NCBI GenBank assembly: GCA_009911355.1
Contig: QXXE01000001.1
Location: forward strand, 1 to 64,000
Direction of reading: 5' to 3'
DNA length: 64,000 bases
Source: Clostridiaceae bacterium
Lineage (GTDB): Bacteria; Bacillota; Clostridia; Oscillospirales; Butyricicoccaceae
Below the pieces are notes generated by a model. The model was not told where the DNA came from, searched no databases, and worked only from the letters and a program-made list of their open reading frames with translations. Made by a program: the position numbers and the translations under genes. Below, piece by piece: positions 8,315 to 16,905 of the stretch. The number at the start of each line of letters is the position of its first letter. The first letter of the stretch is position 1.

Positions 8315-9811
8315 TCAGCAGTCGTTTTCCATATTGTATATATTGTCATACTCTGCGCCCATGAACCAGATATGGTTCTTGACCTTCAGGTACTCGAGCA
8401 GCCCTTCTACGCCGTCCTCACGTCCAAGCCCGCTGTTGCGGTTGCCGCCGAACGGGGTTTCAATGTTGGATTTGGTCGCGCAGTTCATCCATACCGTGCC
8501 GGCGTCGACGCGCTCGGCCATCCAGTACATTTTGCGGATATTTTCGGTGAAAATGGATGCGCCCAGCGCGAAACGGGTCGCGTTTGCCAATTCGATGGCT
8601 TCGTCAACGGTCTTGTACCGCGTGACTGCCAGCACCGGGCCGAAAACCTCTTCCTGGAAGATTTCCATGTCTGGGGTGACGTTTTCCACAACGGTAGGCG
8701 GGTAGTAATACCCCTTGTCATACGGCGCTTCTGTCAGCATTTCGCCGCCGCAGGCGACCTTTGCGCCAGCCGCTGCTGCGCGGGTGACAAAGCCGTGGAC
8801 GCTTTCGCGGTGCCCCTTGCTGATGAGGGAGCCCATCTGCGTGTTCTCGTCCAGGCAGTCGCCAATGCGGATGGTCTTCACGCGCTGCACCAGCTTTTCC
8901 ATAAAGGTGTCATAGATTTCGTCGGCGAGCAGCAGGCGGGAGGTGGAAACGCAGACTTCGCCCTGGTTCATGCAGAAGCCCTGGATCACCGAATTGAGCG
9001 CGCCGTGCAGGTCGCAGTCGGGTTCCACGATGATCGGGCTCTTGCCGCCCAGTTCCAGCGAAAGCGGCTTGATATGCCGCGCTTTCGCGGAATTTGCCAT
9101 CAGCTGCCGCCCGACCTGCTCGGAGCCGGTCAGGGCAACCATTGCGACGCGGTCGTTCGCAAGGAGCTCCTCGCCGACGACCGAGCCGGAGCCCGAAACG
9201 ATGTTGTATACGCCTGCGGGGACGCCGGCTTCGAGGAAAACCTCGCCCAGCAGCTGGCTGGTGACCGGCGTCAGGGTCGCGGCTTTACAGACGACGGTAT
9301 TTCCTGCCGCCAGCGCCGCGCCGATGGAGCGGGTCAGCAGGTGCAGCGGGAAGTTCCACGGCGCGATGCTGCCCACAACGCCGTAAGGCTCGTAGCTGGT
9401 GTAATCGAACAGCGGCTGGCCCGGGACGGGGATGACCTTGCCGTTCAGCGCTTTCATGTTGTCGGCGTGGAAGTGGAACGCGCGGACGGCAAGCGGGATG
9501 TCGATGGTGCGCGTTTCGGAGATCGGCTTGCCGGTATCCATGGCTTCCCAGCGGGCGAACTCTTCCAGGCGGCTTTCAAGGATGTCGGCTGCGCGGTGCA
9601 GGTATTTTGCGCGGGTTTCGACGTCCAGCCCGGACCAGCAGCCGGAGCGGAAGGCCGCGTCGGCTGCGGCGATTGCTTTCTGCGTGTCGGCTGCTGAGGC
9701 ATAGGCCATTTCGGCGATTGTCTCGCCGGTGCAGGGGTTTTCGGTTGTGAAGGTTTTGCCGCCTTCGGCGTCTGTCCACTCGTTGTTGATAAACAGTTTG
9801 AACTTTTGCAT
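8315..9811 (-). CDS. NAD(P)-dependent aldehyde dehydrogenase
   Basis: 498 residues, the usual length for the ALDH superfamily. Seen are the NAD-binding region PWNFPLHLL, the general-base motif LELGGKSPI and the catalytic cysteine in MNQGEVCVS, then the C-terminal EEVFGPVLAV. It oxidises an aldehyde to the acid. The sequence is of the betaine-aldehyde/aminobutyraldehyde/generic ALDH type, so the substrate is open. ATG 9811 is chosen because AAAGG sits nine bases upstream; a longer in-frame extension lacks a ribosome binding site. It is the first gene of a two-gene operon with the oxidoreductase at 7273. Confidence 0.92.
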   Translation of the reverse strand: MQKFKLFINNEWTDAEGGKTFTTENPCTGETIAEMAYASAADTQKAIAAADAAFRSGCWSGLDVETRAKYLHRAADILESRLEEFARWEAMDTGKPISETRTIDIPLAVRAFHFHADNMKALNGKVIPVPGQPLFDYTSYEPYGVVGSIAPWNFPLHLLTRSIGAALAAGNTVVCKAATLTPVTSQLLGEVFLEAGVPAGVYNIVSGSGSVVGEELLANDRVAMVALTGSEQVGRQLMANSAKARHIKPLSLELGGKSPIIVEPDCDLHGALNSVIQGFCMNQGEVCVSTSRLLLADEIYDTFMEKLVQRVKTIRIGDCLDENTQMGSLISKGHRESVHGFVTRAAAAGAKVACGGEMLTEAPYDKGYYYPPTVVENVTPDMEIFQEEVFGPVLAVTRYKTVDEAIELANATRFALGASIFTENIRKMYWMAERVDAGTVWMNCATKSNIETPFGGNRNSGLGREDGVEGLLEYLKVKNHIWFMGAEYDNIYNMENDC

Positions 9812-9901
9812 TGTTACCATCCTTTCGTGATCGGGAACCAGAAAAAGCAGTTTTTGGCAAGCCGTGCATATCGGCCTCTTGTGTTGCATTTTATTGATAT
9901 A

Positions 9902-9930
9902 ATTGTATTATAAATAAAAGAAAAACTCAA
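9902..9930 (-). promoter_or_regulatory. Candidate promoter for the aldehyde dehydrogenase operon
   Basis: On the minus strand, TTGAGT and TACAAT are separated by 17 bases in an AT-rich stretch about 90 bases upstream of the ATG at 9811. Overlapping TATAAT-like hexamers make the exact -10 uncertain. Confidence 0.45.
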
Positions 9931-9964
9931 TATCATATCACACAAGAAATATATGTAGTTATTG

Positions 9965-9993
9965 TTGACAAATGCTAAAATGTGTGTTATTGT
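9965..9993 (+). promoter_or_regulatory. Candidate promoter for the UPF0303 pseudogene
   Basis: A perfect TTGACA at 9965-9970, a 17-base spacer and TATTGT at 9988-9993, about 60 bases before the ATG at 10052. Confidence 0.5.
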
Positions 9994-10051
9994 GAAAGAG
10001 GTAAAGAAACCTATAAAACTATCTTTCTTATGACAGAACAAAGGTGCTCAT

Positions 10052-10318
10052 ATGAACAGGAACCAAGCAAAAATTGAAGAGATCATCCGCCAGGAAGAGG
10101 AGCTGCGAGGACGCGCTGCGGCTGGGGCAGATCCTGATTGGGCTGGCAAAGGAGGCGGGCGTATGCTATGTGGTAAATATCAGCCTGAACCGCCGCCAGC
10201 TGTTCCATTTTCACCTGATGGGGTCACGCCGGACAATGACAACTGGGCGCGCCGGAAGGAAAACACCGTTTACCATTTTTTCCGCAGCTCTTACCGTGTG
10301 ACGTTGGAGCTGGAGGAC
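10052..10318 (+). pseudogene. UPF0303 (heme-degrading domain-like) family gene, frameshifted and 3'-truncated
   Basis: Three pieces of one UPF0303-type protein lie in two frames. The N-terminus MNRNQAKIEEIIRQEEELR is in the first frame. EDALRLGQILIGLAKEAG through QLFHFHLMG is in the second. The family hallmark PDNDNWARRKENTVYHFFRSSY is back in the first frame. The first shift removes the short segment that normally follows EEELR, so it is a deletion; the second fits loss of one G in a GGGG run near 10220. The reading frame then runs into the GC-rich repeat at about 10316, and the usual C-terminal third is missing. It is almost certainly non-functional. A terminator hairpin lies downstream at 10575. 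Confidence 0.75.
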
Positions 10319-10470
10319 AGCGGTCCTGCGCGGACAGCGGTCCTGCGCGGACGGCGCCAAAGGGACTAGTCCCTTTGGAATCCCTCTCACCGCCTGCGGG
10401 CGGGGGATGGTGCGCCGTTCCTGTTGGGGCGTGCGCTTCCGCCCCGCCAAAAGGACGGCGGGACGGAAGG
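10316..10470. repeat. Modular palindromic element (copy 4)
   Basis: Two GCGGACAGCGGTCCTGC-like hairpins, then GGCGCCAAAGGGACTAGTCCCTTTGG and a CGCCTGCGGGCGGG block, then a GGGGCGTGCGCTTCCGCCCC-like stretch. It directly replaces the 3' end of the UPF0303 pseudogene. The 283-bp gap to 10653 holds this element and two hairpins. Confidence 0.7.
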
Positions 10471-10574
10471 GCTGCTGCGGGAAAGATTGTTGGTGTTTGT
10501 ATCAATTCTTCTTTATTTTTTTCCTTATATTCTTTTTGACGTACCCTTTCCTGCTCCACTTGGGAAGGGGCAGG

Positions 10575-10610
10575 AACACCCTCGGGGCAATGCCTCCGAG
10601 GGTGTTTTTG
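10575..10610 (+). terminator. Intrinsic terminator
   Basis: Stem AACACCCTCGG/CCGAGGGTGTT followed by a run of T. It would end plus-strand transcription from the broken gene at 10052. Confidence 0.8.
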
Positions 10611-10614
10611 CAGG

Positions 10615-10652
10615 CATCAGCCCCGGGATGGGTTCCCATCCCGGGGCTGATG
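10615..10652 (-). terminator. Long hairpin directly after the VOC gene stop
   Basis: A perfect 18-bp stem, CATCAGCCCCGGGATGGG and its complement, with a two-base TT loop. It begins at the base after the stop codon of the minus-strand gene at 10653. There is no T-run directly after it, but a second hairpin follows. Confidence 0.65.
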
Positions 10653-11042
10653 TCAGGTATGCGGTTGGTAAAGCTCGATCCGTTCGCCGGAGGGGCCGCG
10701 GAAAAACAGGATGGTGATATCGGTTGGCGGGTCGCCGAACCCGTCAAGGCGCAGGGGGCCGCCGTTTTCACAGGCAATGCCCTGTTCAGCCAGCGCCGCC
10801 GCGCAGGCGTTGATGTCGCTGCATTGCAGCGCAAGGTGGTTCTGGCAGGCTGAGGCCCGCCCGAAGGAGCCCTCTTCCGTCACCAGTTCAACCTTTAGGC
10901 CGTCGCGTTCCAGCATGGCGATACACCCGTCGCCGGTCACAAAAAGGGTTCGGAAACCCAGTGCTGTTTCATAAAACTGTACCGATTTGCCGAGAGCGTC
11001 TGTGTAGATGCCGATGTGGTGCAGCCCTGTGATCGGTTCCAT
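10653..11042 (-). CDS. VOC (glyoxalase/bleomycin resistance) family protein
   Basis: 129 residues covering the paired beta-alpha-beta-beta-beta modules of the vicinal oxygen chelate fold. It starts MEPITGLHHIGIYT and has candidate metal ligands His8-9 and the Glu of ERIELYQPH near the C-terminus. The family includes lactoylglutathione lyase and methylmalonyl-CoA epimerase; which activity applies here is not evident. The start has AGGAGG nine bases upstream. It is the last gene of the minus-strand 4-hydroxybutyrate cluster, 13 bases after the CoA-transferase stop, so a role in that pathway or in aldehyde detoxification is possible. Confidence 0.85.
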   Translation of the reverse strand: MEPITGLHHIGIYTDALGKSVQFYETALGFRTLFVTGDGCIAMLERDGLKVELVTEEGSFGRASACQNHLALQCSDINACAAALAEQGIACENGGPLRLDGFGDPPTDITILFFRGPSGERIELYQPHT

Positions 11043-11055
11043 TGCATGTCCTCCT

Positions 11056-12368
11056 TCAAACCGCAATCGCGGGGCGGTGTTCGCGGAACCGGCGCTCGTA
11101 TTCGGCCCACAGCTCGTCACGGAAGCTGGGGTGGGCCATCTGGATGAGCGCCCGGGCGCGTTCCCGCAGGGACTTGCCCTTCAAGTCGGCAATGCCGTAT
11201 TCCGTGACAATATATTCAACGTCCATGCGGTTGGTGGTCACGGCTGCGCCTTCGTCCAGCACGGGGACAATCTTGGAAAGCCGCCCGCCGGATGCCGTGG
11301 AGCTGATCGCGATAATCGACCGCCCGCCGCGGGACAGCGCCGCGCCGCGGATGAAATCGACCTGCCCGCCGACCGCGCTGATCTGGCGCAGCCCGACCGA
11401 TTCCGAGCAGACCTGCCCGCTCAGGTCGATCTGTACGCAGGAATTGATGGAAACAAGGTTGTCATTTTGGGCGATTATCAGAGGGTTGTTCACGTAATCG
11501 ACCGGCGCCATGTAAATACTGGGGTTGTCGTTGACAAAGTCGTACAGCTTTCGGGTGCCCATGAGGAAGGTTGCAACATGCTTGCCGGTGTGCAGGGTTT
11601 TGCGCCTGCCGTTGATGTTGCCCGCGCGGATCAGGTCGACTGCGCCGTCTGAAAACATCTCCGTGTGCAGCCCAAGATCGTTTTTGCAGCCAAGGCAGTT
11701 CAGCACAGCGTCCGGCAGCGCGCCGATGCCCAGCTGCAGGCAGTCGCCGTCGTGGATCAGGGACGCACAGTATTCGCCGATGGCACGCTCGGTTTCACCG
11801 ATTACAGCGGGCTGGAGCTCAATGAGCGGCTGGTCGTGCTCGACGATGGCGGTCAGGTCGGTCACATGCAGGAAACAGTCGCCGTGGCAGCGCGGCATAT
11901 GGCGGTTGACCTGCGCAATGACGCGCCCGGCAGCGAGCGAGCCCGAAATCGTGTAGTCAACCGAAACGCCCAGCGAGCAGTTGCCTTCTTCGTCCGGCGG
12001 GCTGACCATGATCATTGCCACGTCCGGGCGGTGCGCCGTGCGCAGCAGCTCCGGGACGCGATGGAAATAGCATGGGGTGAAATCCGCGCGGCCCTGCTCG
12101 ACCGCTTTGCCGCCGCGCCGCCGACAAACAGCGAATTGTGCCGGAAGTGCCCTTCCATCGATTCAGCGAGGTACTCGCCTTTGCCCATCAGCACCATGTG
12201 CAGCAGCTCTACATCATGCAGCCGCTCCGCGTCCGCGACCAGCGCATTCAGCAGCGCTGTAGGTTCGCCGACCGCGTGGCCAACCGAAATGACATCCCCC
12301 GATTGGATCAGGGAGACGGCCTGCTGTGCCGTCATCAGATGCTTTTCATAATAAGATTTCCAACTCAT
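11056..12368 (-). pseudogene. abfT: 4-hydroxybutyrate CoA-transferase, split by a frameshift
   Basis: Acetyl-CoA hydrolase/transferase family enzyme that moves CoA from acetyl-CoA or butyryl-CoA to 4-hydroxybutyrate. The N-terminal part (MSWKSYYEKHLMTAQQAVSLI to HNSLFVGG) and the larger C-terminal part (VAMIMVSPPDEEGNCSLG to the end, with the active-site-like HTEMFSDG) lie in different frames. Reading AKAVEQGRADFTPCYFHRVP in the second frame restores a normal protein of about 437 residues. The shift fits loss of one base in a GGCGGCGCGGCGGC run near 12105-12125, so a real mutation and a sequencing error are both possible. The start ATG lies 11 bases after the abfD stop with GAGGGA upstream. 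Confidence 0.85.
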
Positions 12369-12379
12369 AGCTGCGTCCC

Positions 12380-13825
12380 TCACTTGATGCGTGCGATATC
12401 CTTCGCCAGCTGCTTCTTCATTTCAAGGTTGGACTGACGGGCAATCATGATGCGCTGTGCCTGCGGCGAGCCTGCACCGTGCATAGACTCCGGCAGATAG
12501 CCGACGGCAGCGGTTCCCATCGTCATGTTTTCGATCAGGCTGAGGACACGCATTCTGTCCTCGGTTGCAACCGAGTCAACGCCCTTGAGGTACTTTTCAA
12601 TGTAGTCGTGGGTTGCCGGGTTGCGATAGTCGGCCTCGCTCGGCTGAGTGACCATAATGCCGCCCGCCAAATCCTGTGCCAAGCGCGCGATCTCGTAGGG
12701 GAAGCGGGTGACGTTTTGCTTGCAGACATTTGCTAAAAGGAGGTCAATTAAGTAGTTGCCGGACTTGGTCTTGCTGCCCTGCGAGGAGCACGCGATACCG
12801 CAGCAATAAAGGGTTTCGTTGAGGTGGGTCATTTCGATCAGCTTGTCTTTAACATGAGAAGCCTTTGCCGAGCCTGCCATCTCGCCCGCCAGCGCAGTTG
12901 CGCCGATTAGCACATCGCCCACGCCGACCTTGCAGCCGCCGTAGCTCTGGCGGTGGTAGCCCGCGAAACGCTCGACCATCATGCCTGCAAACTGTACCTC
13001 GCCGTTGAGGAAAATCATGTTATTCGGGATGAACACACGATCGAAAATCACAAGCACTTCATGCCCGCCGTAGATCTTGTTGCCTACATCGATATCGTTG
13101 TATTTCTCCGTCTTTCTGGTATCACAGGACTGACGGCCCAGAATCAGCGTGATGCCCTCTGCGTCAGTCGGGCATGCGAACGAAATCGCATAATCTTCGT
13201 CGCCGGGACGCATGGAGATGGTCGGCATGACCAGCACATAATGGCTGTTCAGATAGCCGGTCTGGTGCGCTTTCGCGCCGGTGACGTACACGCCGTCTGG
13301 GGTACGCTCGACCACGTGCAGGAACAAATCGGGGTCGGCCTGCTGAGAGGGGGACTTGGAGCGGTCGCCCTTTACGTCGGTCATTGCGCCGTCAACCGCC
13401 CAGTCGTTTTCCTGCACATCTGTCCAGAATTTCACAAAATTCTCGTGATACCTGGTTCCGCAAGCCTCGTCGGTTTCAAACGTAGTCGAGTAAACCGCGT
13501 TGGAAGCGTCCAGGCCAACACAGCGCTGAAAGCAAGCCGCCGTCTTTTGACCAAGCAAGCGCTGCATTTTGACCTTCTTAATCAGGTCGTCGGTGGACTG
13601 GTGCAGATGGGTGAAGCGGTTGATTTTCTTGCCGGTCAGGTTCGAAGTTGCGGTCATAAGATCTTCGTATTCCGGCATTTCCGCCAGCTCATAGGTCGCC
13701 GCAAACGAGTTCAGCGACGGGCGGACAATCGGGTCGTCCACCACGTTTTCCACCTTCTCGCCGAAGCGGTACAGATTGAGTTTCAAGCTGCGCAGGCTTT
13801 CAATATACTGTTCTTTTGTCAGCAT
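12380..13825 (-). CDS. abfD: 4-hydroxybutyryl-CoA dehydratase / vinylacetyl-CoA isomerase
   Basis: Converts 4-hydroxybutyryl-CoA to crotonyl-CoA by a radical dehydration using FAD and a [4Fe-4S] cluster. The 481 residues match the Clostridium aminobutyricum enzyme. Cluster ligands are conserved with the right spacing: Cys98 and Cys102 in AACFQRCVG, and His291 and Cys298 in GYHRQSYGGCKVG. These correspond to Cys99, Cys103, His292 and Cys299 of the known enzyme. This separates it from the related 4-hydroxyphenylacetate 3-monooxygenases. It sits directly upstream of abfT and downstream, across a repeat, of the 4hbD-transketolase-dehydrogenase genes. It acts in the cytoplasm and is oxygen-sensitive. 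Confidence 0.95.
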   Translation of the reverse strand: MLTKEQYIESLRSLKLNLYRFGEKVENVVDDPIVRPSLNSFAATYELAEMPEYEDLMTATSNLTGKKINRFTHLHQSTDDLIKKVKMQRLLGQKTAACFQRCVGLDASNAVYSTTFETDEACGTRYHENFVKFWTDVQENDWAVDGAMTDVKGDRSKSPSQQADPDLFLHVVERTPDGVYVTGAKAHQTGYLNSHYVLVMPTISMRPGDEDYAISFACPTDAEGITLILGRQSCDTRKTEKYNDIDVGNKIYGGHEVLVIFDRVFIPNNMIFLNGEVQFAGMMVERFAGYHRQSYGGCKVGVGDVLIGATALAGEMAGSAKASHVKDKLIEMTHLNETLYCCGIACSSQGSKTKSGNYLIDLLLANVCKQNVTRFPYEIARLAQDLAGGIMVTQPSEADYRNPATHDYIEKYLKGVDSVATEDRMRVLSLIENMTMGTAAVGYLPESMHGAGSPQAQRIMIARQSNLEMKKQLAKDIARIK

Positions 13826-13885
13826 TTTCAGTTACATCCTTCCTAAAAATCAGAGCATTTATTCGGCTTCAAAAGCGGGTGGGTT

Positions 13886-14003
13886 TCCTCGTCCCGCCCG
13901 CAGGCGATAGAAGGGTGTCCAGAGGGACGAGTCCCTCTGGTGCCCGCCGCATAGGCGCGGGAGTCCAGAGGGCAGAGCCCTCTGGTGGCGCCCGATGCGA
14001 AGC
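13886..14003. repeat. Modular palindromic element (copy 5)
   Basis: CGTCCCGCCCGCAGGCG, then GTCCAGAGGGACGAGTCCCTCTGG, a CGCCGCATAGGCGCGGG spacer and AGTCCAGAGGGCAGAGCCCTCTGG, ending GATGCGAAGC directly before the stop codon of the dehydrogenase at 14004. It separates abfD from the rest of its presumed operon. Confidence 0.8.
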
Positions 14004-15038
14004 TTACATGCGGACAAGGATTTTGAAATAGTCGCCGGGGGCCTGCGCCCGGGCAAACGCGTCCGCAATCTGCTCCAACGGGTATTCTTCGCTGACCATC
14101 GTCAGGAATTCTTTGTCAAGCGCCCCGCTTTTCAGCAACTCGACCGCACCAATAAAATTATACTGCGAATGGATGCGTACTCCCTGTATCCGCAGCTGCT
14201 TTGCAAATACCGCGGACAGGTCGACCGGATGCGGGGCCTGCGAGATGCCTACCACCATCACACTGCCGCCAATGGTGCAATGCCTGACCGCCGACGCAAT
14301 GCCGGGCTTGCTGCCGGAAACCTCAAAACAAACGTCGAAGCCTTTGCCGTCAGTCAGTTCCATCAGCCGGCCGTCAAAACCTTCGTCCAGCGGGTTTGCC
14401 GTCGTAAAGCCCAGCCTTTCCGCGCATTCGCGGCGGTATCCGCTGATTTCAGAGATCACCACCCTGCGCGCACCAGCGTGCCGCGCCACCATCGCAATCA
14501 GCATCCCGATCGGGCCACCGCCAATGACCAGCGCAGTCTGCCCGGCCTTGAGCCCGCTGCGGCGCACATCGTGTACTGCGACTGCAACCGGCTCGGTCAG
14601 CGCAGCAAGGCGCAAATCCATTCCTTTCGGGAGCCTGTACATCTTCCGGGTCAGTACCTTCACATACTCGGCAAACCCGCCGTTGACACGCGTCCCCATA
14701 AAATGCAGGTCGCGGCATACATTGTCATTGCCCTGCGCGCACGGCTCGCAGTTGCCGCAAGAGAAAAACGGCTGCGCGACAACCATATCGCCAGGAGCGA
14801 AAAGCTCGCTTCCCACCCCTCTTGCTTCAACCAGTTCGCCGACAAATTCATGCCCGGGGATGACCGGGAAATTGTCCGCGCCGTATTCCCCGCGCAGGAC
14901 ATGGACGTCAGTGCCGCAAATGCCGCAATAGCACACCTTTATCAGCGCTTCCCCGTCGCGCAGCTCGGGAACGGGCACGGTTTTTATCTGAATGCTGTTT
15001 TTTGCGCCGATTACGCCAGCCTTCATCTCAGTTTTCAT
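14004..15038 (-). CDS. Zinc-dependent alcohol dehydrogenase (threonine/sorbitol dehydrogenase type)
   Basis: 344 residues of the medium-chain dehydrogenase family. The catalytic zinc site is CGICGTDVH with GHE (about 40-70). The structural zinc cysteines lie in CGNCEPCAQGNDNVC (about 97-111). The NAD-binding motif is VIGGGPIGMLIA. It oxidises a secondary alcohol or reduces a ketone; the substrate is not readable. The ATG has AAAGGGG nine bases upstream and lies six bases after the transketolase C-terminal subunit gene, so it is co-transcribed. A repeat abuts its stop. It may feed a sugar or polyol into the transketolase. Confidence 0.9.
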   Translation of the reverse strand: MKTEMKAGVIGAKNSIQIKTVPVPELRDGEALIKVCYCGICGTDVHVLRGEYGADNFPVIPGHEFVGELVEARGVGSELFAPGDMVVAQPFFSCGNCEPCAQGNDNVCRDLHFMGTRVNGGFAEYVKVLTRKMYRLPKGMDLRLAALTEPVAVAVHDVRRSGLKAGQTALVIGGGPIGMLIAMVARHAGARRVVISEISGYRRECAERLGFTTANPLDEGFDGRLMELTDGKGFDVCFEVSGSKPGIASAVRHCTIGGSVMVVGISQAPHPVDLSAVFAKQLRIQGVRIHSQYNFIGAVELLKSGALDKEFLTMVSEEYPLEQIADAFARAQAPGDYFKILVRM

Positions 15039-15044
15039 CTTGCA

Positions 15045-16010
15045 TTACCCCTTTCTCGCAACGGCGCGCCGTGCCGCCGCCGCAATATCCTCCGCAGTCA
15101 GATGCAGCACCCGTTTCAGATACGCTACGTCGCCGACCTCGCCGAACCGGTCGCGCACGCCGACGCGCTCCAACGGGCAGCATACCGTTTCCGTCAGGAC
15201 TTCCGCGACAGCAGAGCCAAGCCCGTTCAGGATGCTGTGGTTCTCAGCCGTAACAATCGCACCGGTAGTCTTCGCGGCTTCGGCAATGGCCTCGCGGTCG
15301 ACCGGCTTGATGGTAAATATGTTGGAAACCGCCGCGCGGATGCCCTCCCGCTCCAGCAGCTCCGCCGCGCGCAGCGAATCCGCAACAGAAATGCCAGTCG
15401 CGAAAATCGTAACGTCGCTGCCCTCGCGCAGCTTTGCCGCTTTGCCGATCTCAAACGTGGAGCCGTCCGCATAAATCTTTTCGGCCTTTTTGCGTGACAG
15501 GCGGATGTAGAACACGCCGTAGCTGTCTTTGGTCTGGCGCAGCAGGTCGGAGAGCATGACCGAGTCGGTAGGCTCCAACACCGTAACCTCCGGAATGCAG
15601 CGCATCATGCCCATATCCTCAAACGGCATATGGGTGCCGCCGTTGGTGGACGCGGTTACGCCGGGATCAGAACCGATAATGCGTACATTCAGCTTGGCGT
15701 AAGCCGCAGAAAGGAACACCTGGTCCATGACGCGGCGGGTCGCGAACGGGCCAAAGGTATGGACGAAGGGGATCAGCCCGGTCGCAGACATGCCGGCAGC
15801 GGCGCCAATCATGTTAGCCTCCTGAATGCCGCAGTTGACTGTGCGCTCCGGGTGGGCCTTCCAGAAGCCGGTCATGCCGATACTGTTGATAATATCCGCA
15901 TCCAGATAGACGACGCGCCCATCCTGCTGTGCCAGCTCCTCCATGACCTCCGCAAAGACGGCACGCATTTCCTTTGTTTCTTCCGCAAGCACTTTTTCTG
16001 TCTGATACAT
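15045..16010 (-). CDS. Transketolase, C-terminal subunit
   Basis: 321 residues holding the pyrimidine-binding and C-terminal domains of a split transketolase (VNCGIQEANMIGAAAGMSATG with the conserved Glu, then THMPFEDMGMMR). With the N-terminal subunit it moves two-carbon units between sugar phosphates using thiamine diphosphate. The gene lies two bases after the N-terminal subunit. Split transketolases of this type are often found in catabolic clusters separate from the housekeeping enzyme, and this pair, sitting with dehydrogenases, looks like one. The real donor and acceptor are unknown. Confidence 0.92.
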   Translation of the reverse strand: MYQTEKVLAEETKEMRAVFAEVMEELAQQDGRVVYLDADIINSIGMTGFWKAHPERTVNCGIQEANMIGAAAGMSATGLIPFVHTFGPFATRRVMDQVFLSAAYAKLNVRIIGSDPGVTASTNGGTHMPFEDMGMMRCIPEVTVLEPTDSVMLSDLLRQTKDSYGVFYIRLSRKKAEKIYADGSTFEIGKAAKLREGSDVTIFATGISVADSLRAAELLEREGIRAAVSNIFTIKPVDREAIAEAAKTTGAIVTAENHSILNGLGSAVAEVLTETVCCPLERVGVRDRFGEVGDVAYLKRVLHLTAEDIAAAARRAVARKG

Positions 16011-16012
16011 GG

Positions 16013-16858
16013 TTATGCCCCCTCCCTTTGCAGCGCTTCAATCTGGCTGTCCAGCGCCGCGACGGCCTGCCGGTATTGCTCCTCGGTAAATTTGATGTGA
16101 TGGTTGTAGAAAACGCCCTCCGAGAAGGTGCAGCCCTTGCCCTTCTCGGTTTTCAGGACGATCATATGCGGCTTGCCCACCGCCTGCTTCGCTTGCGCGA
16201 TTGCGGCCTGCATGGCTTCTATATCGTGGCCGTCGACCTCCTGCGCGTCCCAGCCGAAATCCTCGAATTTCTGCCGGAGGTCGCCTACGTCGCACACGTC
16301 GCGCGTATAGCCGTTGAGCTGCTTGCCGTTGCAGTCGATAAACGCGATCAGATGGTCAAGCTTCTGCTGGTGCGCCCAGAGAGCGCCTTCCCAAACCTGC
16401 CCTTCTTCGCATTCGCCGTCGCCCAACACCAGAAAGGTATAGTTGTCATGCTTCTGGCAGCGGTGCCCCCAGGCAACCCCCAGCGCGGTCGACATGCCCT
16501 GCCCGAGCGAACCAGTGGACATATCGACGCCCGGCGTGAGGTTCCTGTCACAATGGCTGGGCAGGCGGGTGCCGGGCTGGTTGATGGTCGTGATTTCCTC
16601 CACGGGGAAGAAGCCGCGCATGGCAAGCGCCGCGTACAGCGCGGGGCCGCAGTGCCCTTTGGAGACCACCAGCCAGTCGCGCCCGTCCCATTTCGGGTTC
16701 TGCGGGTCGTGCTTCATTACCCCGCCGTAAAGCACCGCCATCAGGTCGGCCATGCTCATGGAACCGCCGATATGCCCCGCGCCTAATGCGCTGAGCCCTT
16801 TCAGGGCGGTTTTCCGGATTTTTGCCGCAAAAATTTGCAGCTCCTTTGTCGTCATCAT
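16013..16858 (-). CDS. Transketolase, N-terminal (thiamine diphosphate-binding) subunit
   Basis: 281 residues. The diphosphate-binding domain has the thiamine diphosphate motif GDGECEEGQVWEGAL ending in FIDCN, plus GHIGGSMS and KGHCGPALY, which are typical of transketolase. AAAGGA lies upstream of an ATGATG start; the second ATG is also possible. It forms a heterodimer with the product of the next gene. The spacing is two bases downstream to its partner and 47 bases upstream to 4hbD, so all are probably read from the promoter at 18119. Confidence 0.92.
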   Translation of the reverse strand: MMTTKELQIFAAKIRKTALKGLSALGAGHIGGSMSMADLMAVLYGGVMKHDPQNPKWDGRDWLVVSKGHCGPALYAALAMRGFFPVEEITTINQPGTRLPSHCDRNLTPGVDMSTGSLGQGMSTALGVAWGHRCQKHDNYTFLVLGDGECEEGQVWEGALWAHQQKLDHLIAFIDCNGKQLNGYTRDVCDVGDLRQKFEDFGWDAQEVDGHDIEAMQAAIAQAKQAVGKPHMIVLKTEKGKGCTFSEGVFYNHHIKFTEEQYRQAVAALDSQIEALQREGA

Positions 16859-16905
16859 GCTGCATCCTTTCTCATCAGACCGGTTCGGAAACCTTCCAAA
16901 CCGGC

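Noticed and set aside
12380-13825. 4-hydroxyphenylacetate 3-monooxygenase
   Set aside because: The four cluster ligands (Cys98, Cys102, His291, Cys298) and the 4hbD and CoA-transferase neighbours identify 4-hydroxybutyryl-CoA dehydratase.
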